This document shows positions 1-10,185 of a stretch of DNA of 36,606 bases, one piece after another. This stretch comes from Thermoanaerobaculia bacterium (lineage in GTDB: Bacteria; Acidobacteriota; Thermoanaerobaculia; Multivoradales; JAHZIX01). Position 1 is the first letter of the stretch; each line of letters starts with the position of its first letter. The notes beneath the pieces were generated by a model that saw only the letters and a list, made by a program, of their open reading frames with translations, was not told where the DNA came from and made no database searches. The position numbers and the translations under genes are program-made. The stretch lies in the NCBI GenBank assembly GCA_027069135.1, contig JALXFE010000578.1, forward strand, positions 1 through 36,606. Reading direction: 5' to 3'.

Positions 1-583
1 GGGCTGGGCACGAGCCCGGCTAAAGCCGGCCGATGCTCCACTTTCCTTCTAGACCCAGGCCGCCTTTAGGCGGGCTCGAAACCAGACCGGGGCTTTAGCC
101 CCGGCGGCCGTTGACCTCGGATCTCGTTGAGGAGACGCCAAAGTCTTGCGCCAAAGTCTCGCCCCACCGGGCATGAATGCCCGGGCTGGGCACAAGCCCG
201 GCTAAAGCCGGCCGAGGCTCCACTTTCCTTCTAGACCCAGGCCGCCTTTAGGCGGGCTCGAAACCAGACCGGGGCTTTAGCCCCGGCGGCCGTTGACCTC
301 GGATCTCGGTGAGGAGGTGCCTAAGATCTGCGCCAAGGTCTTGCGCCAGCCAAACCGGCGATTCGGCCCGGACGTCTCGCCCCACCGGGCATGAATGCCC
401 GGGCTGGGCACAAGCCCGGCTAAAGCCGGCCGAGGCTCCACATTCCTTCTAGACCCAGGCCGCCTTTAGGCGGGCTCGAAACCAGACCGGGGCTTAAGCC
501 CCGGCGGCCGTTGACCTCGGATCTCGTTGAGGAGGTGCCGGAGGTTTGCGGCAGCCAAACCGGCGACTCGGCCTGGACGTCTC
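1..583. repeat. Three tandem copies of a ~218-bp palindrome-rich intergenic repeat
   Basis: Three near-identical units lie at about 1-155 (cut by the window edge), 156-373 and 374-583. Copies 2 and 3 have a 218-bp period; copy 1 lacks a ~30-bp terminal segment and copy 3 a shorter one. Each unit carries a series of small hairpins with a shared CTTTAG/CTAAAG centre. In copy 2 these are CCGGCT-AA-AGCCGG (198-211), CCGCCT-TT-AGGCGG (242-255) and CCGGGGCT-TT-AGCCCCGG (269-286), preceded by CCGGGCT/AGCCCGG (181-201). In copy 3 one base change makes the last hairpin a perfect 18-bp palindrome (CTTAAG centre). The array lies 3' of rho. No ORF in it looks coding. It resembles REP/BIME-type intergenic repeats; whether it ends transcription is unknown. 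Confidence 0.85.
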
Positions 584-599
584 TGCGTAGGGCGACCCT

Positions 600-1892
<1,293 letters not shown>

Positions 1893-1904
1893 CTTTTTCC
1901 TCAT

Positions 1905-2510
1905 TTAGGCCATCCGTTTCTTTGCTGACTGAACATGGAGCTCGATGCAATGCCAGAGCTCCTTCAAACCTGCGCCGGATTTCGCCGACACCGGGATAAC
2001 GGCGGTCTCCTCCCCAAGCTCCAGAGTCTTGCGAATCCCCCGGAGGGCAATTCCACGCCGATTCCCGGAGAGCCGGTCCGTCTTCGTGGCTACGACGACG
2101 AGCTCGCCGCCAAAACCGCTCAAATATTCAAAAGCCTGACAGTCGAGATCTGTAGCCCCGACTTTGGAATCCACCAACAGCACCACCAAGGATTCTTGGA
2201 GGGCCGAAGCACAATAGGCATTGATGAGCTTCGCCCAAGCCTCTCGATCCCGCTTCCCGGCCTTGGCGTAGCCGTATCCAGGAAGATCGACAAAGTAGAC
2301 CCGGCCATTGACCAGGAAGTAGTTGACGGCTCGCGTCCGGCCCGGAGTCTTGGAGATCCGAGCCAACCCTTTCCGGCCCAACAAACGATTCAAAAGGCTG
2401 GACTTGCCTACATTCGACCGTCCCGCGAAGGCGACCTGGGGCTTCCCGTCCTTCAAAAATTGGCGCTGCGACAACGCCGACAAAACAAACTCAGCAGTAT
2501 CAATCTTCAC
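1905..2510 (-). CDS. engB: Ribosome biogenesis GTPase EngB/YsxC (YihA family)
   Basis: This is a small essential GTPase needed for assembly of the large ribosomal subunit. All G motifs are visible: G1 GRSNVGKSS (residues 30-38), a threonine-rich G2 (KTPGRTR, 54-60), G3 DLPG (75-78), G4 TKTD (142-145) and G5 SAK (175-177). The length of 201 residues is normal for the family. The start is GTG at 2510 with no clear Shine-Dalgarno site, so the exact N-terminus is uncertain. The stop abuts the first possible rho ATG, suggesting coupled translation with rho. A 158-bp gap separates it from the end of lon; I see no convincing promoter there. Confidence 0.95.
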   Translation of the reverse strand: MKIDTAEFVLSALSQRQFLKDGKPQVAFAGRSNVGKSSLLNRLLGRKGLARISKTPGRTRAVNYFLVNGRVYFVDLPGYGYAKAGKRDREAWAKLINAYCASALQESLVVLLVDSKVGATDLDCQAFEYLSGFGGELVVVATKTDRLSGNRRGIALRGIRKTLELGEETAVIPVSAKSGAGLKELWHCIELHVQSAKKRMA

Positions 2511-2668
2511 GGGAATTCTGACTCGGCCGCTCCGCCCGCCGTAAAGGCATAGGGTCTGGCCTCAGCCGCCAATGATCAAGGTCTAGGAAAGGGTCCTGGA
2601 CTCCTCTGACTCCGCAGATTTCAATGTTCGCCGAACCCGAAATCTTCGAGTCCGTGCCGCATTCGGAA

Positions 2669-5092
2669 TCAATGGGCCAGGGAATCCGACGCGACTGGAG
2701 CCTTTGCTGGGCTCTTATCGAACCCGCCATCCCCTTTCGCAGGCAAAGAGGACAACTCTCCAGACAACGCCAACCGTAGGACTTCGTCCATCGACTCAAC
2801 GAGATGAGTCTCTAGGACATCTCTCACCTCTGCCGGAATCTCTTCAAGATCTTTCTCGTTTTCTTTCGGGAGGATCACCTCAGTGATACCGGCTCGGTGG
2901 GCTGCCAGTATCTTATCCTTGATTCCACCCACGGGCAAGACTTTTCCTCGGAGGGTGATTTCACCGGTCATTGCGACATCCTTTCGGACCGCCACTTTGG
3001 TCAGCGCCGACATCAAGGCCGTCGCCATGGTAATCCCTGCGGAGGGTCCATCTTTCGGAATCGCTCCCTCCGGAACGTGGATATGCAAGTCGACGCTCTC
3101 GTTGAAGTCCGGGTCGAGTCCCAGAACATCAGCGCGGCTTCTCAGATAGGACACGGCCGCCCGCGCGGACTCCTGCATCACGTCTCCGAGCTTGCCGGTG
3201 AGAGTGAGTTTCCCCTTCCCCTTCATGAGACCGACTTCGGTTTCGAGAATTTCACCCCCCGCCTGGGTCCAAGCGAGACCGGTGCTCACACCGATCTCCG
3301 GAGTCTCGCGAACTTGCCATTGGCGAAATTTGGGCTTTCCGAGAAGCTCCAGCACCAGCTCCGGGTCTACGCTAGCTTCCCCGTCGATGGAACCGCTCAC
3401 CACTCGCCGTACGATCTTGCGACAGATCGATCCGATCTCTCTCTCGAGATTTCGGACGCCGGCTTCGCGGGTGTACTTCCCGATGACGGCCTTGAGGGCT
3501 TCTCCCTCGAACGTGATCTTGTCCTTGTCGAGGCCATGCTCCTTGAGTTGCCGGGGTACCAAGAATTGCTCTGCGATGCACAGCTTTTCCTGCTGGGTAT
3601 AGCCGGAAAGCTGAATCACTTCCATCCGATCCATCAACGGCGCGGGAATGGTGTGCATGACATTGGCCGTCGCGATGAACATCACGTTGGATAGGTTGTA
3701 CTCGACATCCAGGTAGTGGTCGACGAAAGCATCATTTTGTTCCGGATCCAGCACTTCGAGAAGAGCCGAGGACGGATCCCCCCGAAAGTCCGTGGACATC
3801 TTGTCGACCTCATCCAGAAGGAAGACCGGATTGAGCGCCCCGGCCTTTTTCATCATCTGGATAATCTGACCTGGAAATGCGCCGATATAGGTTCGGCGAT
3901 GCCCTCGAATTTCTGCCTCGTCTCGGACTCCGCCCAAAGACAGGCGTACGAACTTGCGGCCCGTGGCCCGGGCGATAGATTTCGCCAGCGAGGACTTTCC
4001 AACGCCGGGGGGGCCGACGAAGCAGATGATGGAGCTACGATTCTGGGCTCCCGCAAGCTGCCGGACAGCCAAGAATTCCAAGATGCGATCCTTGATCTTC
4101 TCGAGGCCGTAGTGGTCTTCGTTGAGCACCTCTTCTGCCTTGTCGAGGCTTCTCTGCTCACGGCTCTTTTTCTTCCAGGGTACGCTGACCAACCAGTCGA
4201 TGTAGTTGCGCGATACCGTCGCCTCGGCGGAGACCGGAGGCATCGCCTCCAGGCGCTTGAGCTCCTGGTCGGCTTTTTCCTTCGCCTCTTTGGTCAGGCC
4301 GCACTTCTCTACCTTCTCCCGGAGCTCGGCGACCTCTTCGGAACGATCGTCTTTGCGGCCCAACTCCTGGTGGATCGCCTTGATCTTCTCGTTGAGGTAG
4401 TACTCCTTCTGCGCCTTCTCCATCTGCTTCTTGACTTTGACGTTGATGCGCTTGTCGATGTTGATCTTCTCGACTTCCACGTCCAACAGATCTTGGAGGG
4501 TTTGGAGGCGCTCGTAAGGATTGACAAGCTCCAGCAGGGCCTGCTTCTCCATCGTGCTCACGACGAGATGGGCCGCCAGGGTATCCGCGAAGCGGTCCGG
4601 ATCGTCGACCTTGAGACTCGACATGAGCCCCTCGAAGGCCAGGTGATGGGACATTTTCGCGTACTGCTCGAACACTTCGAGGACCTTGCTCATGTAGCGC
4701 TTGATTTCGTCGCTGGCCGGATACTCGAGCTCGAAAGCTTCGACCTCCGCGCTCAGGGCTCCGTCCTCTTCATGGACTTTGAGGACCCGTCCACGCTTGA
4801 CCCCCTCCACCATGACCTTGACGTTGCCATTGGGCAGTTTCAGGTTCTGGATGACGGTCGCCACGACACCGAGCTCGAAGATCTCAGCTTGCCCCGGCTC
4901 ATCGACTTTGGGGTCCTTCTGAGCCACCAAGAAGATACGCTTCTCGGCCGTCGCCAGAGTCTTCTCAAGGGCCCGCACGGAGCTCTCCCGACCGACGATG
5001 AAGGGCGCCATCATATGGGGAAAGACCACCATGTCCCTCAGAGGGACGAGCGGTAAAGTTTCATTCTGGGTTTTGACGAAGGTAGAGCCCAT
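2669..5092 (-). CDS. lon: ATP-dependent endopeptidase Lon (La)
   Basis: Lon degrades misfolded and short-lived regulatory proteins in the cytoplasm. The 807-residue product has an N-terminal LON substrate-binding domain (about 10-200), a coiled-coil stretch (about 210-285), an AAA+ module with Walker A GPPGVGKS (360-367) and Walker [10 protein letters not shown], and a C-terminal serine protease domain. The catalytic dyad is Ser684 in GPSAG and Lys727, spaced 43 residues apart as in E. coli. An ATG 117 nt further upstream would add a residue stretch without similarity to Lon. The start at 5092 has AAGGA 7 nt upstream and gives the expected N-terminus ([15 protein letters not shown]). The C-terminal ~35 residues after the protease domain look variable. 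Confidence 0.97.
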   Translation of the reverse strand: MGSTFVKTQNETLPLVPLRDMVVFPHMMAPFIVGRESSVRALEKTLATAEKRIFLVAQKDPKVDEPGQAEIFELGVVATVIQNLKLPNGNVKVMVEGVKRGRVLKVHEEDGALSAEVEAFELEYPASDEIKRYMSKVLEVFEQYAKMSHHLAFEGLMSSLKVDDPDRFADTLAAHLVVSTMEKQALLELVNPYERLQTLQDLLDVEVEKINIDKRINVKVKKQMEKAQKEYYLNEKIKAIHQELGRKDDRSEEVAELREKVEKCGLTKEAKEKADQELKRLEAMPPVSAEATVSRNYIDWLVSVPWKKKSREQRSLDKAEEVLNEDHYGLEKIKDRILEFLAVRQLAGAQNRSSIICFVGPPGVGKSSLAKSIARATGRKFVRLSLGGVRDEAEIRGHRRTYIGAFPGQIIQMMKKAGALNPVFLLDEVDKMSTDFRGDPSSALLEVLDPEQNDAFVDHYLDVEYNLSNVMFIATANVMHTIPAPLMDRMEVIQLSGYTQQEKLCIAEQFLVPRQLKEHGLDKDKITFEGEALKAVIGKYTREAGVRNLEREIGSICRKIVRRVVSGSIDGEASVDPELVLELLGKPKFRQWQVRETPEIGVSTGLAWTQAGGEILETEVGLMKGKGKLTLTGKLGDVMQESARAAVSYLRSRADVLGLDPDFNESVDLHIHVPEGAIPKDGPSAGITMATALMSALTKVAVRKDVAMTGEITLRGKVLPVGGIKDKILAAHRAGITEVILPKENEKDLEEIPAEVRDVLETHLVESMDEVLRLALSGELSSLPAKGDGGFDKSPAKAPVASDSLAH

Positions 5093-5113
5093 ACAAAAAT
5101 CCTTAAACAATAG

Positions 5114-5134
5114 GCCCGGCAATTTCGGCCGGGC
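5114..5134 (-). other. Hairpin in the lon leader
   Basis: A perfect 7-bp stem (GCCCGGC/GCCGGGC) with a 7-nt loop lies about 20 nt upstream of the lon start. No T-run follows on the minus strand, so it does not look like a plain intrinsic terminator. It could be an mRNA processing or stability element between clpX and lon; this is inference. Confidence 0.5.
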
Positions 5135-5157
5135 AACACTGACAAGCCGACACAGAC

Positions 5158-5213
5158 AAGCCAACACCGGCGGGCCAGCACCGGCAAACCAACGCTGGCG
5201 GGCCAGCACTGGA
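5158..5213. repeat. Two tandem 28-bp repeats between clpX and lon
   Basis: Positions 5158-5185 and 5186-5213 are two imperfect copies of a 28-bp unit containing CCAACxCxGGCGGGCCAGCAC. The CCAGC and GCTGG segments can also pair with each other, so the RNA may fold. The copies differ at only a few bases, which suggests a recent tandem duplication or slippage. Confidence 0.7.
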
Positions 5214-5249
5214 AGTGAATCCCTCCAGCTGGGTTTCCGAGGAACGCCC

Positions 5250-6488
5250 CTAGCCGGCTTTCTTCAACTCCATCGGATGGCTTCGATTCGCAACAGCGGC
5301 CTCGTCTACGACAAGACTGTCGACGTCTTGTTTCGAGGGAATGGTGTACATCAGGTCCAGCATCATCTCCTCGAGGATGATTCGGAGGCCACGGGCCCCT
5401 ACGCCGCGCTTGATAGCTTCCTCGGCGATCGCCGTAATGGCGCCGTCCGTGAAGCTCAAGTCTACCCCTTCGAACTCGAAAATCGTCTTGTATTGACGGA
5501 TCAGGCTGTTCTTGGGCTCGATGAGAATGCGCTGCAGAGCGTCAGCATCGAGATTCTCGAGGGTGGCCATCACCGGCAGCCTTCCGACGAACTCCGGAAT
5601 CAGGCCGTATTTAATCAGGTCCTCCGGCAGGGCGTGTTCGAGAAGCTCCGCGGCGTCGGTTTCCTTCTTACCGCGAATCTCGGCACCGAAGCCAAGATGT
5701 TTCTCGTTGAGTCGGCGACCGATGAGATCTTCCAACCCGACGAAGGCCCCTCCGCAGATGAACAGGACGTTGAGGGTGTCGATCTGCAAGAACTCCTGAT
5801 GGGGATGCTTGCGTCCCCCTTGAGGAGGAACGTTGCATTGGGTTCCCTCGAGAATCTTCAGGAGGGCTTGCTGGACTCCCTCCCCGGAGACGTCTCGGGT
5901 GATCGACGGATTGTCCCCCTTGCGGCAGATCTTGTCGACCTCGTCGATGTAGACGATCCCGCGCTGGGTCTTTTCTTTGTCGTTCCCCGACGCCTGGTAG
6001 AGCTTGAGGATGATGTTCTCGACATCTTCGCCGACGTAGCCGGCTTCGGTCAGAGTCGTGGCGTCAGCGATGGTGAACGGTACCGATAGCAGCTTGGCCA
6101 ACGTCTGGGCCAAGAGCGTCTTTCCGGTGCCGGTCGGACCGATCAACATGATGTTGGACTTCTGGAGCTCGATGTCGTTGCCGTGACTCTTCTCGGAATA
6201 GTCGATCCGCTTGTAGTGGTTGTACACCGCCACGGCTAGCTTTTTCTTCGCCTGCTCCTGCCCGATGACGTACTCATCCAGCAGAGCTTTTATTTCCATC
6301 GGCTTCGGGAGATTGGTGTCCTGCTGCTGCTCGAGCATACGGTCTTCGGCGATGATGTCGAGACAGATATCGACACATTCGTCGCAGATGAAAACCGTCG
6401 GGCCCGCGATCAATTTCTTGACCTCGCGCTGGCTCTTGTTGCAGAAAGAGCACCTCAGGACTTCATCGCCGTTCTCTTTCTTGGGCAT
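5250..6488 (-). CDS. clpX: ATP-dependent Clp protease ATP-binding subunit ClpX
   Basis: ClpX is the AAA+ unfoldase that recognises substrates and feeds them to ClpP. The 412-residue product has the N-terminal C4 zinc-binding domain (Cys13, Cys16, Cys35, Cys38), Walker A GPTGTGKT (117-124), pore loop GYVG (150-153) and Walker B with Asp182-Glu183. It also has the [13 protein letters not shown]-type loop and an LGF tripeptide at the position of the IGF ClpP-docking loop. The start ATG at 6488 has a strong GGAGG about 5 nt upstream. A near-consensus promoter lies just ahead, so clpX can be transcribed separately from clpP, from which it is separated by 148 bp. Confidence 0.97.
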   Translation of the reverse strand: MPKKENGDEVLRCSFCNKSQREVKKLIAGPTVFICDECVDICLDIIAEDRMLEQQQDTNLPKPMEIKALLDEYVIGQEQAKKKLAVAVYNHYKRIDYSEKSHGNDIELQKSNIMLIGPTGTGKTLLAQTLAKLLSVPFTIADATTLTEAGYVGEDVENIILKLYQASGNDKEKTQRGIVYIDEVDKICRKGDNPSITRDVSGEGVQQALLKILEGTQCNVPPQGGRKHPHQEFLQIDTLNVLFICGGAFVGLEDLIGRRLNEKHLGFGAEIRGKKETDAAELLEHALPEDLIKYGLIPEFVGRLPVMATLENLDADALQRILIEPKNSLIRQYKTIFEFEGVDLSFTDGAITAIAEEAIKRGVGARGLRIILEEMMLDLMYTIPSKQDVDSLVVDEAAVANRSHPMELKKAG

Positions 6489-6524
6489 TTTTCCTCCGTG
6501 GCTGATGGGGGAAAGGCTAAAGCG

Positions 6525-6553
6525 ATCGTAGGGGCGATGCCCCCCCCTGTCAA
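6525..6553 (-). promoter_or_regulatory. Candidate sigma70 promoter of clpX
   Basis: On the minus strand TTGACA (6548-6553) and TACGAT (6525-6530) are separated by exactly 17 bp, giving a leader of about 30 nt to the clpX ATG. The -35 box is a perfect consensus match and the -10 box matches 4 of 6. The spacer is itself a small hairpin sequence (GGGGCATCGCCCC). No heat-shock operator is evident. Confidence 0.65.
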
Positions 6554-6636
6554 CCTTCGTTCCCTTGAACAGGGCACAGGCTACGGACTATTCCGCAGCC
6601 GCTAACCAGGCCACTTCCGGGATCACCGGCGGTGGC

Positions 6637-7227
6637 TCAACCTCCGGGCCGACGGTCCATCACCTGGTCCGCCAAGCCGTATTCTACGGCCTCCGGCGCC
6701 GTCAGAATCTTATCGCGCTCCGTATCTCTGTGAACCTCTTCCTGATCTTTGCCGGTGTGGAAGGCCAAAACCTCGTCCAACTTGGCCCGCAGAGCCATCA
6801 TGTCGCGGGCGTGAATCTCCACATCGGTCTGCTGTCCACCGAGATTCTGGATCCACGGCTGGTGGATCAGCACCCGGCTATTGGGCAGCAGGGTCCGCTT
6901 GCCCTTCTGGCCGGCCGCCAAGAGGACCGCAGCCATCGATGCCGCCTGGCCTACACAGTAGGTGGCGACATCTGGCTTGATGTACTGCATCGTGTCGTAG
7001 ATCGCTAACCCCGCGCTGGTGGAACCGCCGGGAGAGTTGATGTAGACAGCGATATCACGCTCGGGATTCTCCGCCTCGAGGAACAACATCTGGGCGATCA
7101 TCAAGCTCGCGACGTCGTCGTCGATAGGGCGAGAAAGAAAAATGATGTTGTCCTTCAGGAGCCGTGAATAGATGTCATAGGCCCGCTCGCCGCGATTCGT
7201 TTGCTCGACCACCATGGGCACCAGCAT
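6637..7227 (-). CDS. clpP: ATP-dependent Clp protease proteolytic subunit ClpP
   Basis: ClpP forms the tetradecameric serine-protease chamber that works with ClpX. With the start at 7227 the protein has 196 residues and begins [20 protein letters not shown], which aligns without gaps to the N-terminus of typical ClpP. The catalytic triad is Ser97 (GQAASMAA), His122 (LIHQP) and Asp172 (ERDK). GAGGAG lies about 9 nt upstream of this ATG. Two upstream ATGs (7296 and 7308) would overlap the end of tig and add residues not typical of the family, though a short propeptide cannot be excluded. It lies 40 bp downstream of tig in the classic tig-clpP-clpX order. Confidence 0.96.
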   Translation of the reverse strand: MLVPMVVEQTNRGERAYDIYSRLLKDNIIFLSRPIDDDVASLMIAQMLFLEAENPERDIAVYINSPGGSTSAGLAIYDTMQYIKPDVATYCVGQAASMAAVLLAAGQKGKRTLLPNSRVLIHQPWIQNLGGQQTDVEIHARDMMALRAKLDEVLAFHTGKDQEEVHRDTERDKILTAPEAVEYGLADQVMDRRPGG

Positions 7228-7267
7228 GGATTGTTTCTCCTCTACGATGATGTGTAGACGGTCCGGA

Positions 7268-8566
7268 TCAGGGATGGTCGCCGCTGGCCGGTTCATCGTT
7301 CTCGCCAAGCAGCTGCTTGACGGCCTTCTCCCGATTCAATCGAGTCTTCAGCTCCCCTAGCCGTTCCGCCTGGTCCAGGGCTTGGCGGACCGCTAAGGTC
7401 GATGTCTTCTGGGCCCTGGCGATCTCTGCTAGAGCCGTCTCGAACTCTTCCTCGGTCACCTCGATGGACTTGGCTCGGATGACAGCGTCCAGCACCAGCC
7501 GGCCATGAACCTGTTCCCGTGCCTGGGGCCTTGCCTGTTCCATCAACGCCGCCCAATCGATATCGACTTTGTCCAGATCAACCCCTTGGCCCATCAGATG
7601 TTCCGCATGGCGGGAGAGCATCTCTTCGAGCTCTTTCTCGACGACTCGCTCCGGCAACTCGAAGGGGTGGAGGTCCCGCAATTGGCTCATGAGGCTGTTC
7701 TCCCGCTCCCGGGACCGCTTGCTTTCTTTCCCCTGGCGAATCTGCTGCCGGATTTCCTCCTGTAAATCCTCTAGGTTCTCGAAAGGTCCTACGGAACTGG
7801 CAAACTCGTCGTCCAAGGTCGGTAATTCCCTCTCTTTGACCGCAACGACCTGGAGCTTGAAGCGGCGTTCCTCGCCTTCCTCTTCGCCCTCACCGCCGAC
7901 CCGGCGTGTGAATTCGCCCTTCTGGCCGGCGCCAAGGCCGGTCACGGCCATCGAAAGCTCTTCCCAGACCCGAGAATCCCCGACTTCCACGGAAATCGTC
8001 TGGGGTTCATCTTCAGATTCGTCATCTCCGCCCTCACCGGATGTACTCTGAGAGGAAATCTCGACATTGACGAGATCGCCCTGGGCCGCAGATCTCTCCA
8101 CCGGAACCCAATCGCTGCGGCGTCGGCGGATATCGTCGAGGGCCTCCTCAAGCTCCTCGCTCGTCGGTTCGACCTCCGGATCGGGAAAGATCAGGTCGTC
8201 GATGTTCCCCAACGGGATCTCCGGACGAACCTCTACGGTGGCGTGGAAACGTAGAGGCTCACCGGCCTCGAACTCTACCTTCTCGACCTGCGGTGGCAGG
8301 AGGGGATCGATACCGCTCTCGGCCTGAGCTTGGCGCCAATAGCGGGGCAAGAGGTGCTCCACGACGGTATCTTTGATGTCCTTCTTGAAACGACGCTCGA
8401 CGACTTTCTTGGGCACCTTGCCCTTGCGAAAGCCTGGGAGCGTGATCTGCTGCCCGAGTTCCTGAACCACCCGGCGATGTTCGGCATCCACCGCCGGTGC
8501 CGGTACCTCGATGACCAGCTGCTTTTGGCAGGGTCCGGTATCTTCCTGGGAAATGACGACACTCAT
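7268..8566 (-). CDS. tig: Trigger factor (ribosome-associated chaperone)
   Basis: Trigger factor binds near the ribosomal exit tunnel and assists folding of nascent chains. The 432-residue product has the N-terminal ribosome-binding domain with signature GFRKGKVP (45-52), a diverged FKBP-type PPIase domain (about 155-250) and a C-terminal helical chaperone domain. The PPIase domain carries acidic insertions ([21 protein letters not shown]), which are longer than in enteric homologues. The start at 8566 is chosen because the ORF upstream extension does not resemble the family; GAGGA lies about 10 nt upstream. It heads the tig-clpP-clpX-lon series and follows two tRNA genes that may share its transcript. 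Confidence 0.95.
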   Translation of the reverse strand: MSVVISQEDTGPCQKQLVIEVPAPAVDAEHRRVVQELGQQITLPGFRKGKVPKKVVERRFKKDIKDTVVEHLLPRYWRQAQAESGIDPLLPPQVEKVEFEAGEPLRFHATVEVRPEIPLGNIDDLIFPDPEVEPTSEELEEALDDIRRRRSDWVPVERSAAQGDLVNVEISSQSTSGEGGDDESEDEPQTISVEVGDSRVWEELSMAVTGLGAGQKGEFTRRVGGEGEEEGEERRFKLQVVAVKERELPTLDDEFASSVGPFENLEDLQEEIRQQIRQGKESKRSRERENSLMSQLRDLHPFELPERVVEKELEEMLSRHAEHLMGQGVDLDKVDIDWAALMEQARPQAREQVHGRLVLDAVIRAKSIEVTEEEFETALAEIARAQKTSTLAVRQALDQAERLGELKTRLNREKAVKQLLGENDEPASGDHP

Positions 8567-8707
8567 GGGATACCCGTCCTCGTCAATCGCCGAAGGAATC
8601 CGCTCGGCAGGGGGCGGGAAGAACCCGCCGACTGCCACGGTCTTTCGACTGGTTTGCTCCGGCCTCAGGATTCGAGCCTGCGAAGGTCGTTCTCAAGGGG
8701 TGCCTAT

Positions 8708-8794
8708 TGGTGCGAAAGGGGGGACTCGAACCCCCAACCCGTTTCCGGGACTAGATCCTAAGTCTAGCGCGTATACCAATTCCGCCACTTTCGC
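8708..8794 (-). tRNA. tRNA-Leu (anticodon TAG)
   Basis: An 87-nt class II tRNA with CCA encoded. The acceptor stem is GCGAAAG/CTTTCGC. The anticodon loop CTTAGGA, flanked by CTAGA/TCTAG, gives anticodon TAG, which reads CUA. The long variable arm is CCCG-GAAA-CGGG and the T-loop contains GTTCGAGTC. It lies 141 bp ahead of tig and 65 bp after tRNA-Lys on the same strand. Confidence 0.97.
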
Positions 8795-8859
8795 TGGGAT
8801 GATTGCCACCGCTTCAAGGGCGCCGACCGGGCGCCTTGCGGACATGGAATTCGTTGGGT

Positions 8860-8935
8860 TGGTGAGCCGCCTAGGAATCGAACCTAGAACCTACAGATTA
8901 AGAGTCTGTTGCTCTGCCAATTGAGCTAGCGGCCC
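8860..8935 (-). tRNA. tRNA-Lys (anticodon CTT)
   Basis: A 76-nt class I tRNA with CCA encoded. The acceptor stem GGGCCGC/GCGGCTC contains one G-U pair. The anticodon loop CTCTTAA between ACAGA and TCTGT gives CTT, which reads AAG. The T-arm CTAGG-TTCGATT-CCTAG is perfect. A promoter-like sequence ends 13 nt before the mature 5' end. Confidence 0.97.
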
Positions 8936-8948
8936 AACTCGGAGGGGG

Positions 8949-8978
8949 ACTATACCTCACGATTTCCCCAAAAGACAA
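8949..8978 (-). promoter_or_regulatory. Candidate promoter for the tRNA-Lys/tRNA-Leu transcript
   Basis: On the minus strand TTGTCT (8973-8978) and TATAGT (8949-8954) are spaced by 18 bp. The -10 matches 5 of 6 consensus bases and lies 13 nt before the tRNA-Lys 5' end, leaving room for a 5-7-nt leader. It sits in the thiS-tRNA gap. Confidence 0.6.
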
Positions 8979-8990
8979 CCCGCGAAACGG

Positions 8991-9209
8991 CTAGCCTCCC
9001 TGGACGAAGTGGACGACTTCTACCTGGTCGCCGTTCTCCAGACGGTGGGAACCCAGCCGCGGTCGGCGGATGATCTCCCGGTTCAGCTCCACCGCTACGG
9101 TCCGAGGGTCTCGACCCAACCCATCGAGGAGGGTCAGAAGCGTCGATCCCAGGGCACAACGCCGAAGCTCGCCGTTGAGCTGGATCTCGATCTCTGAAGG
9201 GGTGCTCAT
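8991..9209 (-). CDS. thiS: Sulfur carrier protein ThiS / MoaD-like ubiquitin-fold protein
   Basis: A 72-residue beta-grasp protein ending in VQGG. The C-terminal Gly-Gly is the site that is adenylated and thiocarboxylated in ThiS and MoaD sulfur carriers. The internal pattern (IQLNGELRR, AVELNREII, GDQVEVVHFVQGG) matches ThiS, which donates sulfur for the thiazole ring of thiamine. No thiG, thiF or thiazole synthase gene is nearby, so the pathway is inferred from the family only. It begins 14 nt after the upstream hypothetical gene ends and is probably cotranscribed with it. The start has only a weak AAGAG-type ribosome-binding site. Confidence 0.85.
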   Translation of the reverse strand: MSTPSEIEIQLNGELRRCALGSTLLTLLDGLGRDPRTVAVELNREIIRRPRLGSHRLENGDQVEVVHFVQGG

Positions 9210-9223
9210 GCGCTCTTGAACCG

Positions 9224-9967
9224 TCAGAGGAGGTGCTTGATCTCAGCCGTGCCGATGGTGCTATCGGCAACGATAATCAGGGCCGCGGTGCCCCGTTGCA
9301 GGGCGGGAATCTCGAAGGCCAGCCGGAGGGAACCTTCGCCGTCCGTCTGCCCGCTCACGAGAGTGCAGGGTTCCGCCACCGTGGAAATCATACGTACGGC
9401 GACCTGGGATCCGACCACGGCCATACCGCTCTTGCTGGAGCTCGTCCGGATCGTCAATCCGGCGCGCTCGCCGAGATTGAGATCGCTGTCGCCGTCGACC
9501 ATGAGAAGGAGCTGCTCCTGATCCGCCTCGCTGGTCAGATAGTCGAGGATCACCTGATCGAGGCTGCGATCCCCCTCCACTGCCGGCACCGCGGGAACCG
9601 GGACGACTTCCGAGCTGGGCGTCTTGGTCGACGTCCTGGCCATGGTCTTGGTCGATGTCCGGGTCGCCGTCTTGGCGGTGAGCGGCCTCGAGCCGGCTCT
9701 TTGAGACTCTTCGTATTTGGCGTCTAACTTGCCGGCACGGATCGCAGCGATGATCCGGCGGTGCTGCGTCTCCATCAACTCCACGATGGCCTGCTTGCCT
9801 TTGCCCTCCTCGAGGAGGTCGTCATAGCTTAGGCGGTGAGCAGCGAGCACACGCCCTCCGACATAGACGAGGGTCTCGATCATGGGGTTCCCCTCGCCCT
9901 TGTCTTCCGTCTGGACGTGGAAGGCTGTATCCCGGTGGGGAACGTCGGTGTTGTAGCCCGTAATCAT
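9224..9967 (-). CDS. Hypothetical protein with conserved N-terminal domain and beta-sandwich-like tail
   Basis: A 247-residue soluble protein of unknown function. The N-terminus (MITGYNTDVPHRDTAFHVQ, then QTEDKGEGNPMIETLVYVGG) forms a compact block to about residue 85 that I recognise from uncharacterised acidobacterial proteins. A low-complexity linker follows, rich in Thr/Ser/Lys with short repeats (TRTSTKT, ARTSTKT). The C-terminal ~80 residues alternate hydrophobic strands, with VVGSQVAVRM and SGQTDGEGSLRLAFEIPAL resembling Ig-like or carboxypeptidase-regulatory beta-sandwich segments. No signal peptide or membrane segment is visible. It is followed by thiS at 14 nt. I do not assign a function. 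Confidence 0.75.
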   Translation of the reverse strand: MITGYNTDVPHRDTAFHVQTEDKGEGNPMIETLVYVGGRVLAAHRLSYDDLLEEGKGKQAIVELMETQHRRIIAAIRAGKLDAKYEESQRAGSRPLTAKTATRTSTKTMARTSTKTPSSEVVPVPAVPAVEGDRSLDQVILDYLTSEADQEQLLLMVDGDSDLNLGERAGLTIRTSSSKSGMAVVGSQVAVRMISTVAEPCTLVSGQTDGEGSLRLAFEIPALQRGTAALIIVADSTIGTAEIKHLL

Positions 9968-10185
9968 CGATTGGACCGCATTTGGCGAAAGGCGCCGAGA
10001 CAGATTCTAGAAACTCTACTTCCTAGGGGTCAAGGCCAGGTTCTCCGGGCTCATTCTGACCCGGAGCAATTCCTTGCCCACCCGGAGCCTGACGTGCAAC
10101 AATTCCCCTTGTCAGCCTCTTGACGGGGATCGACCCCGCAAAGACTACCTAAAAATCTCAGCGAGCCAAACCAAGGAGGTGACCA

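Noticed and set aside
1-583. CRISPR array at the left end
   Set aside because: The units are ~218 bp with few differences between them; there are no short repeats with unique spacers and no cas genes.
3716-5056. A 446-codon open frame antisense to lon
   Set aside because: It runs opposite the well-conserved lon gene, has no recognisable domain and reflects the GC-rich codon pattern of the true gene.
5093-5209. N-terminal extension of Lon to position 5209
   Set aside because: The added 39 residues do not look like Lon, contain the 28-bp tandem repeats and hairpin, and the ATG at 5092 has a good AAGGA.
7228-7308. Longer ClpP starting at 7308 or 7296
   Set aside because: It would overlap tig, and the extra residues do not match the family; the start at 7227 has GAGGAG and aligns with known ClpP N-termini.
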